Positions 8,427 through 17,143 of a DNA stretch of 64,000 nt are shown here, in pieces; positions within the stretch are counted from its first letter, which is position 1, and the number at the start of each line of letters is the position of its first letter. The position numbers and the translations under genes are program-made. Source of the DNA: Phycisphaeraceae bacterium (GTDB lineage: Bacteria; Planctomycetota; Phycisphaerae; Phycisphaerales; SM1A02); the NCBI GenBank assembly GCA_019636735.1, contig JAHBWY010000001.1, positions 186,001 through 250,000 on the forward strand, read 5' to 3'. The notes under the pieces were generated by a model, which did no database searches, was not told the origin of the DNA, and saw only the letters and a program-made list of their open reading frames with translations.

Positions 8427-11400
8427 ATGCTGAAGATCGTCCGAGGGGCGCGACTCGATCTTCTGCTCGACGCCATGCTGGGTGACATGGTGGCGCAGCC
8501 GCTGCCGCCGCCGGTGAGCGAGATCGTCGTCATTCAGGGGCGAGGATTGGATCGCTGGATGTCGCAGCAGGCCGCTCTTCGATTTGGGTGCTGGGGCTTT
8601 GTCGAAGCGCTCTTTCCCCGACAGTTCCTGCTTCGTGCGTTTGCGGCGGTGCTCGATGGCGATGCTCCTCCATGGTCCGTGGACGACGGCCTCCTCAGGC
8701 TCGAACTCGAGTTCCGCGTGGCGAAACTCTTGCCGGAGCGCCTCAATGATCCGCGCTTCGGGCGAGTGGCTGCGGCGCTCCTTGGCGACGGCGCTTCACC
8801 GTTGGAGGTGCGCGACGCGGCGCTGCGACTCGCGCCGAGGGTCACCGATGTGCTCGATCGAGCGGCGCAGCATCGCGTCGATCGCGTGCGGGGCTGGCAT
8901 CAAGGTCGCCTCGAGGCCGATGCTGCGCCCGATGAACCGTGGCTCGCGGAACTCTCGCGGGAGATCGCCGCCGCGGCCCCTCCCTCGCGGCTGATCTCCG
9001 ATCGCGCGCGCTTCCTGCAGGCGTGCGCCGCTGGTGGCGGCGTGCCGGCGGGATTGCCATCTCGTCTCGCCGTCTTCGGGGTGTCGACGATTGCGCCGGC
9101 CTTCTTCGAGCTGCTGTCGGCGCTGTCGAGGCGGGTGGAGATCACCGTGTACGCACTTGATCCGAGCCCGGCGTCACCACGGCATGCGTTGATCGAGGCG
9201 TGGGGCATCGAGTCGATCGAGTTCTCCCGCGCGGTCGAGGTAGCAGTTCGCGCCGGCGCGGCGGGCGTGAGGGAGATCGAACCCGTCGAGTGCGCCGAAG
9301 GCCGCTCCAGTCTTCTCGCGCGCGTGCAGGCGCTCCTGCGAAGCCCCGATGAGGTCGAGGGCGCAGCCGGCATGACGAAGTCAACAAGTGCCGTCGCCGG
9401 GAGCAAGCCCAGCGATCCCGGCGCGTCGGCGCCGACCGATGCCTCGCTTCGCCTCATCGCCTGTCATGGCGCGCTTCATGAAGTCGAAGTGGTGCACGAC
9501 TCGATCATCGGGCTCCTTGCAAGCGATCCGGCACTCGAGCCGCAGGACATCGCGATTCTGACACCGAAGATCGGCGAGTACGGCCCGATGGTCGAGGCGG
9601 TCTTCAACGCCCGGCGCGGAGACGACGGGCGCGTGCAGCTTCCGTTCACCGTGGCCGATCGAGATCGCACGGGTGGATCCGCGATCGATGCGCTCGCACG
9701 CGCCCTTGAACTGGCGCTCTCGCGCTGTGAGCGATCGGCGGTGCTCGAGGTGATCGCACTCGAGCCGATTGCGGCTGCGTTGGGCCTGAGTCCAGGCGAC
9801 CTTGATCTTCTCCGCGCATGGTCCGAAGCATCGGCGGTCCGCTGGGGAATCGACGCTTCACATCGGGCCCACCATGGGCGACCGGGCGAGGAGATCGGGA
9901 CCTGGCGTTGGGGGCTCGATCGACTCCTGCTCGGCGCAGTGATGCCCGATGGAGCTGAAGGCGTCCTCGGCAGCGAGGAGCCCTGCGCCATTCAAGCCGC
10001 AGTTGAAGGAGGCGATGTGGAGGTGCTCTCGCGCCTCGATACCTTCCTCGCCGCGCTCCACCCGCTCGCCTGCGCTGGCGCACAGCAGCGTCCGCTTGTG
10101 GACGAAGTTGCGGGAGATCCCGAAGCGACGGCAACACCTTCTGTCACCGCGAGTGAAGGTTCCCCGGCGTCCGACGGCGATGAGCGCACCCTGTCGTGGC
10201 TCGATGAGGTTGAGCGCTTGGCGCAGGCCATTCTTCCCGCGCCGGGTGGCGGACCATTCGATGCGAGCGTGATGCAGCTCCGCTCGAAGCTCTCGGCGCT
10301 GCGCGACGCCGCTCGCCGCGCCGGATTCGCGGGACCTTCGCAGGCCATCGGGGTTCGAAGTGCGCTTCATTGCATGCTCGGAGTGCTGCGCGACGAGCAC
10401 CCCGGTCGCGGTCTGCTCGCATCGGGTGTCACCGTCGCTGCGCTTCAGCCGATGCGGAGCATTCCCTTCCGGGTGATTGCCATCGTCGGCATGGCGGAAG
10501 GCGCGATTCCCCGCCGCCTTTCGCCGCCGAGCTTCGATATCGTCGCCGCGCGGAGGCAGCCCGGTGATCGTGATGCGCGCCTCGACGATCGCCAAGTGAT
10601 GATTGAGACCGTGATGGCAGCATCGCAGGCTCTGCTTCTGACCTGGCCGGGAGTGGAACCGACGACGGGCGTTGCGCTTCCGCCGAGTGTGCTCATCTCC
10701 GAGCTGATCGACGCGATCCCGGAGTTGAGCGTCGAAAGGCCTGCGCTTCCGAACCGAGGAGTGGCGCCAGGGCGCAGAGGAAGTGCGCGACCCAACGCCG
10801 AGAGAGCGAGGTCCATCGGACCGAGCTCGGTCACGCCCGATCAGCCGCTGCCGTTGAACGAGTCACTCGACAACCTCGAGAACTTCTGGAAGTCGCCGAC
10901 GAGAGCGTTTCTCCGAGGTCTCGGCGTGCGCTTCGACTTTGAAGCGGCGGAGCAGCCGGAAGAGGATCCGATCGGTGAAGAGCATGCACCGACGCTCCTC
11001 AACATGATGCTTCCGCTCGGGAGTGGCGGTGCCATCGTGACGGAGCGCGATCTGCCGCCGCTCCTCATGCAGGGCCATGGACTCTTGCCGCGCGGAGTGG
11101 CCGGCGTGCGAGTGATGGATCTCGTCCAGATCTTCCGGGCCGATTGGGTGATCGCCGCCGATCGGATCGTCGCTGATGCCGGTGCGCCGGGCTCGCTTGT
11201 GGCCTCACTCGACCGCGCGGCCGTTGAGGTTCAACTCGATTGGCCCGAGGAGTGCGAGGCCATCCGCGCGCTTGTAGGCGGTGACCCGCCACTGCGGGTG
11301 CGAGGCGCTGTTCCGGCGCTTCGTGGAGTGGGGCCCCTTCTGGTGACCGCTGACAAGCTGGACAAGCCGTGGGTCATGCTCCCCGCGTGGCTTCGTCTGC

Positions 11401-11927
11401 TGGCCATGGCGGCAAGCGGCACGACTCCTGAGGCCGATCGGCGCGGAGCTCTCATCATTCAGCGCAAGTTCGGCCAGGTGGCGGCGGGCGATCCGATGAA
11501 GCTCGAAGCGCGCTTCATCCACGCGCCCTCGCCTGCTGATGCGGAAATCCTGCTCGCCCGCTTTGCAGCGTGGAGCATCCTCGGAGCGCGAGTTCCGCTC
11601 CGTGCTCATCTCGCGCTGATGGACAGCTATGCGCATCACTGCGAGAAGAAGCCACCCGCCGATCCGCCCGATGTCGCGCTCCGAAGGTGCATCAGCGAGT
11701 TTGAGGAGACGCGTCGAGCGCCGCACGAGGCGCCCCTTCGCGCGCTCTTCAACCGAGAGGAGTTCTTCGCGTCGCGCGGGCTTCCGACTGAGCCGAGCTT
11801 TCAAGAACTTGCCGAGAGCCTCGTGCGTCCCATGGTCCGCGCATTCAAGGATGGCATGACTGCGGGTCGTCTTTCCAAGTTGGCCAAGCCCGCCCCCTCG
11901 ACCCCACCTCGAAAGGCCCGAAAGTGA
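8427..11927 (+). CDS. recC: RecC-like exonuclease V gamma subunit
   Basis: 1166 aa from ATG 8427; an in-frame extension back to 8136 lies inside the sulP STAS domain and is a shadow. The opening LDLLLDAMLGDMVAQPLPPPVSEIV and VQGRGLDRWMSQQAALRFG, here with I before QGRG, are typical of RecC, as is CWGFVEALFPRQFL. Further RecC-like blocks are VVHDSIIGLLASDP, DIAILTPKIGEYGPMVEAV and IVGMAEGAIPRR. RecC is a catalytically inert SF1 helicase relative that splits the duplex and, in E. coli, recognises Chi. The stop overlaps the recB start as GTGA. It acts in double-strand break repair with the two following genes. Confidence 0.9.
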   Translation: MLKIVRGARLDLLLDAMLGDMVAQPLPPPVSEIVVIQGRGLDRWMSQQAALRFGCWGFVEALFPRQFLLRAFAAVLDGDAPPWSVDDGLLRLELEFRVAKLLPERLNDPRFGRVAAALLGDGASPLEVRDAALRLAPRVTDVLDRAAQHRVDRVRGWHQGRLEADAAPDEPWLAELSREIAAAAPPSRLISDRARFLQACAAGGGVPAGLPSRLAVFGVSTIAPAFFELLSALSRRVEITVYALDPSPASPRHALIEAWGIESIEFSRAVEVAVRAGAAGVREIEPVECAEGRSSLLARVQALLRSPDEVEGAAGMTKSTSAVAGSKPSDPGASAPTDASLRLIACHGALHEVEVVHDSIIGLLASDPALEPQDIAILTPKIGEYGPMVEAVFNARRGDDGRVQLPFTVADRDRTGGSAIDALARALELALSRCERSAVLEVIALEPIAAALGLSPGDLDLLRAWSEASAVRWGIDASHRAHHGRPGEEIGTWRWGLDRLLLGAVMPDGAEGVLGSEEPCAIQAAVEGGDVEVLSRLDTFLAALHPLACAGAQQRPLVDEVAGDPEATATPSVTASEGSPASDGDERTLSWLDEVERLAQAILPAPGGGPFDASVMQLRSKLSALRDAARRAGFAGPSQAIGVRSALHCMLGVLRDEHPGRGLLASGVTVAALQPMRSIPFRVIAIVGMAEGAIPRRLSPPSFDIVAARRQPGDRDARLDDRQVMIETVMAASQALLLTWPGVEPTTGVALPPSVLISELIDAIPELSVERPALPNRGVAPGRRGSARPNAERARSIGPSSVTPDQPLPLNESLDNLENFWKSPTRAFLRGLGVRFDFEAAEQPEEDPIGEEHAPTLLNMMLPLGSGGAIVTERDLPPLLMQGHGLLPRGVAGVRVMDLVQIFRADWVIAADRIVADAGAPGSLVASLDRAAVEVQLDWPEECEAIRALVGGDPPLRVRGAVPALRGVGPLLVTADKLDKPWVMLPAWLRLLAMAASGTTPEADRRGALIIQRKFGQVAAGDPMKLEARFIHAPSPADAEILLARFAAWSILGARVPLRAHLALMDSYAHHCEKKPPADPPDVALRRCISEFEETRRAPHEAPLRALFNREEFFASRGLPTEPSFQELAESLVRPMVRAFKDGMTAGRLSKLAKPAPSTPPRKARK

Positions 11928-14900
11928 AGCGCACGATCGAAGCGAGCGCCGGCACCGGCAAGACCTTCGAGCTCACAACGATCGTGGCGGCGGCGCTCGC
12001 TGGCGAGCAGATCTTCGATGGAGCCGATGCAGGCAGCGGTCTCATTCATAGCGATGAGTTCAGGGCCATCGCAGCCGCCACGCGCGAGGGTGTGCTCGAT
12101 TCCTCCGAGATCGTGCTGGTGACCTTCACCGAAACGGCGACACGCGAACTGCACCACCGTGTGCGAGGTCGTCTGGCGGAGCTTCTGCGCCGAACGGTGC
12201 CGCGACCCTGCTCGCCCAGGGAACGGGCACGGCTCGAGGAAGGACTTCGCCAGATCGACACCATGTCGATCAGCACGATTCACGGCTTCTGCGCTCGCGT
12301 GATTCGCGATCACGCCTTCGAGCTTGGAATCAGCGGTCTGTCGGACACGATCGTTGACGAGGAGACGCTTGCCGCCGAGCTCGTCATGCGCTGGTGGAGC
12401 CGCCGCGTGCGCGATGATGCTCAGGCGGCCCAGCTCTTCTCTGATCGAGGCATCGACCTCACGCACCTGCTTCAGGTGGCGAAAGGCGCTCTCGGCAGTC
12501 GGGGGATTCCGCTGGCCCGGATTGAAGGTCATGGCATCGACGCGCGCCTTTCAGATCTCATCGCCTCGGTGCAGATGGAGGCATCGAATCTGCTGCGAGA
12601 GCGGGGGGAGATGACCTTTCAGGATCAGCTCGTGATCGTGCTTGAGGCTGTTCGCTCGCGCCCCGCGCTCGCGGATGCTCTTCGTCAGCGCTATCGGCTT
12701 GCCGTGGTGGACGAGGCGCAGGACACCGACCCGGTGCAGTTGGAGATCTTCGAGACGCTCTTCAATCGGCCCGGCGACCGGGAGCGTCTGCTGGTGCTGG
12801 TCGGCGACCCGAAGCAGTCCATCTTCGCGTTTCGAGGGGCGGATCTTGACACCTATCTGCGACTGCGCGGCGCGGAAGCGCCACTGCGGCTCGACATCAA
12901 CCGGCGCTCTTCGCCCGGCGTGGTCGAGGCAGTCAATCAACTCTTCAGCCAGCCCAATCCCTTCGTCAGGGAGGGAATCGAGCATCCTCCGGTGCGAGCG
13001 GACTCGGTGCAGCGCCATGGTGAGGCGAAGGACCTTGCGCCATTCGAAGTTCACTTCGGGAGCAACGCCGAGGACCCGGTCGCATGGACCATCAGGGTCT
13101 TGAAGCAGTTGGTTGGGAGCAATGCCACGATCAACACAGAGGGCCGGGTGCGCCGCCTTCGCTGGAGCGACTGCGCCGTCCTTGGTCGATCCAATGACGC
13201 TCTCGCTGAACTCGATGCGGCGCTTCGCACCGAGGGAGTGCCGACCGTGCTGCTCGGCGACCAGAGCGTCTTTCGGAGCGACCTCGTGGGTGAGCTTCGT
13301 GCGATCCTTCGGGCGTGTGCGGAACCGGGACGCGCCGCATCGGTGCGCCGCGCCATGGTCTCGCGAATCGTCGGTGTCGCGGCGCTTGATCTCGCCGCGC
13401 CCGATGCGGCGACTCGGGTTGCCCAGTGGAGCGACACCTTTGCGCGCTGGGCCGAGGAGTCGCGGCGCAGCGGCATTCTCGGCATCGTCGAGCGGGCGAT
13501 CGAGCACGCCACGGGCACCATCACTTCGCGTGATGCCACGGACGCGCTGCACTTGGCGGAGCTGATCCACGCGGAGACGGGACCTGGCGTGTCGCCTTCG
13601 GCCATGATCACGGCGCTCGATGCCCTTCACCTGCGATCGCTTGAAGAGAGCACGCGACCCGGAGATCGACTGCGTCGTCGCATCGATCACGCCGATGCGG
13701 TGACGATCCAGACGATTCACGCCTCGAAGGGTCTCGAGTATGGGGTCGTGCTTGTTCCGTGGGCTGGCCAGGCGACCTCGTCGCGCAAGCCACCGATGAC
13801 CGTGCGAGTGCCCTGCCGAGATCTCCCCCAGATTGCGCCCGAGCTTGTTCCGCCGCCGGGAGTTCCGCCCGAGGCGAGCGTGCTGGCACAAGTGCCCATG
13901 GGCTTGGAGCCGCAACTGCTGCGTGACCGTGCCGTCGAGGAAGCGATTCGGCTCTTCTATGTCGCGGTCACGAGGGCCCGATTCGCCGTCAGGATCTTCG
14001 CGCAGGAGAGGTCGAAACGCAGCGATTCGACGGTCCTCGATCTTCTCGGCGTGACGGATGCGGACAATCCCTGGCCGCCCGTCGCCGTTGAGTCGGCGCC
14101 CGCTCCGCCGCCCGCGCCGGTTGAAGGAACGAAGCCCATCACCGTGCGTCCGAGGCTGACGCGCCCGCTGCGCTCGATGATCGACACGAGCTTCACGCGT
14201 CTCACCGCAGGAGCGGAGGAGCACGAGCCCGAAGCCCTGGCCGCGACCGACGACTTCGCCGAACGGCTCGATGAACCGGCACCGATCGTCACGAGAGATG
14301 CGCTTTCCGGTGGCCGCTACCTCGGACGCGTGATGCACCGGATCTTCGAGTGGGCCGCGCAGCTGGGCGCGGCGGCGAACATGGATGAACTCGCCGAGCG
14401 AGCGGTGCAGGAAGCAGGCATGGCGGAGTCGATGTCGGCGCCGCTGCTCGCCGAACTGGCTCGGCGCACGCGCGCGGCGGACCTTGCCGTGGTGGGCGGA
14501 CCAGCGACCACGCTCGCGGCCATTCCACCTGCTCGCGCGGCGACGGAACTTGCCTTCTGCCTGCCACTTGGACAGCGCGCGCGGGTCACGCCGGCCGCGC
14601 TCGCCGCCGCCTGTGCGCAAGCGAGTGCCGGCTCTGTCGTCGCGCGCTTCGCGCCGGTCGCGGAGCGATTGTCCTTCGGCGAGGTGGAGGGCTTCCTGCG
14701 CGGCACCATTGATCTGCTCGTCGAATGCGAAGGCCGCTGGTGGATCGTTGACTACAAGACGAACGATCTCGGCGAGCACGATGTCGACTATCGCGCCGCG
14801 CGGCTCGACGAAGAGATGATTCGCGATCGCTATGTGCTCCAGTACCTGCTCTATGCCGTGGCGGCCCGGCGATTGCTGCGCTGGCGCGGGCTGCCCGCCG

Positions 14901-15079
14901 CGGGCGAGTGGTTCGGCGGTGTCATCTACCCGTTCGTGCGTGGGATCGATCCGCGCGAGCCGGGTCGAGGGCTCTTTGTCGATCGTCCCGATGACGCGGT
15001 GCTCGAGGCGCTCGACGCGCTGGCCCAGGGTCGGCCGATGCAGTCTGCAGGGGAAGGCCGACAGGGAGGGCGCCGATGA
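11924..15079 (+). CDS. recB: RecB-like exonuclease V beta subunit (SF1 helicase plus nuclease)
   Basis: 1051 aa from a GTG that overlaps the recC stop (GTGA). Helicase motif I is ASAGTGKT at residues 8-15, motif II is VVDEAQDTDP (about residue 262), motif III is LVGDPKQSIFAFRGAD, and motifs V/VI are TIQTIHASKGLEYGVVL and LFYVAVTRAR. The C-terminal nuclease domain has the RecB-family residues: an upstream His in GRVMHRIFEWA, Asp in GTIDLLVE and Asp-x-Lys in WIVDYKTND. It is shorter than E. coli RecB (about 1180 aa) but has all the named motifs. It supplies the 3'-5' helicase motor and the nuclease of the RecBCD complex. Confidence 0.93.
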   Translation: MKRTIEASAGTGKTFELTTIVAAALAGEQIFDGADAGSGLIHSDEFRAIAAATREGVLDSSEIVLVTFTETATRELHHRVRGRLAELLRRTVPRPCSPRERARLEEGLRQIDTMSISTIHGFCARVIRDHAFELGISGLSDTIVDEETLAAELVMRWWSRRVRDDAQAAQLFSDRGIDLTHLLQVAKGALGSRGIPLARIEGHGIDARLSDLIASVQMEASNLLRERGEMTFQDQLVIVLEAVRSRPALADALRQRYRLAVVDEAQDTDPVQLEIFETLFNRPGDRERLLVLVGDPKQSIFAFRGADLDTYLRLRGAEAPLRLDINRRSSPGVVEAVNQLFSQPNPFVREGIEHPPVRADSVQRHGEAKDLAPFEVHFGSNAEDPVAWTIRVLKQLVGSNATINTEGRVRRLRWSDCAVLGRSNDALAELDAALRTEGVPTVLLGDQSVFRSDLVGELRAILRACAEPGRAASVRRAMVSRIVGVAALDLAAPDAATRVAQWSDTFARWAEESRRSGILGIVERAIEHATGTITSRDATDALHLAELIHAETGPGVSPSAMITALDALHLRSLEESTRPGDRLRRRIDHADAVTIQTIHASKGLEYGVVLVPWAGQATSSRKPPMTVRVPCRDLPQIAPELVPPPGVPPEASVLAQVPMGLEPQLLRDRAVEEAIRLFYVAVTRARFAVRIFAQERSKRSDSTVLDLLGVTDADNPWPPVAVESAPAPPPAPVEGTKPITVRPRLTRPLRSMIDTSFTRLTAGAEEHEPEALAATDDFAERLDEPAPIVTRDALSGGRYLGRVMHRIFEWAAQLGAAANMDELAERAVQEAGMAESMSAPLLAELARRTRAADLAVVGGPATTLAAIPPARAATELAFCLPLGQRARVTPAALAAACAQASAGSVVARFAPVAERLSFGEVEGFLRGTIDLLVECEGRWWIVDYKTNDLGEHDVDYRAARLDEEMIRDRYVLQYLLYAVAARRLLRWRGLPAAGEWFGGVIYPFVRGIDPREPGRGLFVDRPDDAVLEALDALAQGRPMQSAGEGRQGGRR

Positions 15080-16932
15080 AGCGTTCACTCCGCTCGCGTC
15101 GAGACACCCTGGGCCCGATGGGTGAAAGCGGTCGAGCGACGGCGAGCGGTCCGGCGGAGCGGCTTCTTCGAGTGGCGCAGCGAGGGCCTGACGGGCCCGC
15201 GATCGACTCGCTCGGTGCGCGCGGGGCGTCGGCGCTGCGGCGACTTCTCTCGGAGGTGCATGCGGCGCTTGGTCGGGGCGCGACGCTGCTCGCCGAGGAG
15301 GACTTCAAGCATGTCGCCGATGGTGACGGCGTCGATGGGCGTGAACCGCCCTCATGGTGGAGCGAAGGGTTTGCGGCCGCTGAAGCGCTCGCGAGGGCAG
15401 CCACCGATCGCGACAACGATCCGAGCGCAGCTCTGCGCCTGATTGTGCGGGCGGAAGCGGGTGAGCCGTGCGAGGCTCCCTATGTCCTGCGAGGAGATGC
15501 GGGTTCACGCCGCTTGGCCACCGGACGCTGCGCCGACGATGAACGGCGACTTGCAAGGGAGATCCTCGAGCGCGTCAACGGCACCCGAGTGGAGAGTGCG
15601 GTCGCGGCGTCGTCATCACAGGCGTCGTCATCGCAGGCGTCGTCGCAGGCGTCGTCATCGCCTCTTGCGGGGCTCGATGAGCGCCAGACGAAGGCCATCG
15701 AATGCGCCGCCCACGCGCGGCTGCTCCTGGTCACCGGCGGACCGGGAACAGGCAAGACGCGAACAATCGCCCGCATCGTGGCGCAGGTGCTTCAGCAGGC
15801 GCGCGGTGGCCACGCTCCGCGCATTCAGGTGATGGCGCCGACGGGGCGCGCCGCGGCGCGCTTGCGCGAGCAACTTGCTGTCGAAGTCGCCGCAGCCGGC
15901 ACAGAGAGGGCGTCGCTCTCCGTGTCGACGATTCATGCGGCCCTTCGCTGGCGACCCCAGCCCGGCGCTCCATTCGAACACACCGCACTCAATCCCATGC
16001 CGATCGACATGGCGATCGTGGATGAGTGCTCGATGGTGGACCTCTCCCTCATGCGACGACTGGTCGAGGCGACACCGAAGGGGGCTTCGCTGATCCTCGT
16101 GGGAGACTCCGAGCAGCTTGCATCGGTCGAGGCTGGATCGGTCTTCGCCGACCTCTGCGCCGCACCGCGCCTCGCCGCCGCCACAGTGCACCTGACGCAG
16201 AACTACCGCACGAAGGGCGATCCCCGCGCCGCCTGGCTTGCCTCGGTCGTGAGCGCAGTACGAGACGGCGACGCCGATCGGGCCATCGAAGCGCTTCGAT
16301 CGGGGGGCGCGCTGATTGAACCTGGCGCAGGCGAAGGTCATCGACCGCGCACGCTCACGGATCTGGTCGTCGAGCGAGCCGGCCCGCTGTACGCGAAGCT
16401 CTGCGAGCAGGGCGAACGCGGCGCCGCGGAGGCCCTCGCCTCGCTTCGTCGCTTCAGGGTGCTTGCCGCCACGCGACGCGGCGACGGCGGGGTGAACGCC
16501 ATCGCCGCCAGACTTGATGCGAAGCTCTGTGACGATCGAGTCGGGACCGGTCGGCACATCATTGTGCTCGAGAACGATCGCGAAGCGAGTCTCTCCAACG
16601 GCGACATGGGCGTGGTGACGCGCGAGGGCGTGGTGGTCGGGCTCGACGACCGCGGAGCACCGCGCATGGTGCCGCCCGCATCGCTGCCGGCCCATGAACC
16701 GGCGTGGGCGATCTCCATTCACAAGAGCCAGGGTTCGGAGTTCGATCGTGTGATGGTCGTCCTTCCCGCGGATGCGACATCGCCGATTCTCTCACGGCAG
16801 CTCTTCTACACGGCGCTCACGCGAAGCCGCGGCGAAGTTGAGGTTGTCGCGACCGAGGCGTCGCTTCGCCGAGCCGTGGAAGTGCCCATCCGCCGACAGA
16901 GCGGGCTCTCCGATGTCCTCGCGAAGGGTTGA
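15076..16932 (+). CDS. recD: RecD-like exonuclease V alpha subunit (5'-3' helicase)
   Basis: 618 aa; the ATG overlaps the recB stop as ATGA. The N-terminal 180 residues match the RecD N-domain (LARAATDRDNDPSAALRL). After a Ser/Gln/Ala linker comes the SF1B helicase core: LDERQTKAIECA, Walker A GGPGTGKTRTIARIV, APTGRAAARLREQ, Walker B IVDECSMVDLSLMRRLVE, LVGDSEQLASVEAGSVFADL, and the C-terminal SIHKSQGSEFDRVMVVLP and LFYTALTRSR. It completes an intact recCBD set, in the order C-B-D, and closes the operon that starts with sulP. Confidence 0.93.
   Translation: MKRSLRSRRDTLGPMGESGRATASGPAERLLRVAQRGPDGPAIDSLGARGASALRRLLSEVHAALGRGATLLAEEDFKHVADGDGVDGREPPSWWSEGFAAAEALARAATDRDNDPSAALRLIVRAEAGEPCEAPYVLRGDAGSRRLATGRCADDERRLAREILERVNGTRVESAVAASSSQASSSQASSQASSSPLAGLDERQTKAIECAAHARLLLVTGGPGTGKTRTIARIVAQVLQQARGGHAPRIQVMAPTGRAAARLREQLAVEVAAAGTERASLSVSTIHAALRWRPQPGAPFEHTALNPMPIDMAIVDECSMVDLSLMRRLVEATPKGASLILVGDSEQLASVEAGSVFADLCAAPRLAAATVHLTQNYRTKGDPRAAWLASVVSAVRDGDADRAIEALRSGGALIEPGAGEGHRPRTLTDLVVERAGPLYAKLCEQGERGAAEALASLRRFRVLAATRRGDGGVNAIAARLDAKLCDDRVGTGRHIIVLENDREASLSNGDMGVVTREGVVVGLDDRGAPRMVPPASLPAHEPAWAISIHKSQGSEFDRVMVVLPADATSPILSRQLFYTALTRSRGEVEVVATEASLRRAVEVPIRRQSGLSDVLAKG
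15607..15660 (+). repeat. Short tandem repeat encoding the Ser/Gln/Ala linker of RecD
   Basis: Repeated units of the type gcgtcgtcatc(a/g)cag encode SSSQA-like blocks between the RecD N-domain and the helicase core. The repeats are in frame and look like a slippage-prone flexible linker. Confidence 0.75.
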
Positions 16933-17143
16933 GACAAGCGTGGGGTTGATCGAACGGCCGCGCAGCAGCCGTCTCGATGATGCCACGAATCAGTCGCCAG
17001 CAAGCCTGACCTGATGGTGAGCCATCGGCATGAAGCCTGTGGCGGCGGTGAGCGAGGCGGTGACTCTCCTCTCACGGCAAAGCGCGATCATCGGGCGGAG
17101 TTCGTCATCGCCCCCTCTGGGGCCACTCGAGCGTGGGCGCTCC

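Noticed and set aside
12551-15088. Minus-strand open frame of 845 codons opposite recB
   Set aside because: recB has all its helicase and nuclease motifs on the plus strand; the opposite product is Arg/Gly/His-rich.
16933-17143. tRNA or small RNA between recD and the BatA-like gene
   Set aside because: No cloverleaf with a GTTCGA-type T-loop is found and the small hairpins (for example GATGG/CCATC) have stems of five bases. It is probably only the 3' space of two convergent genes.
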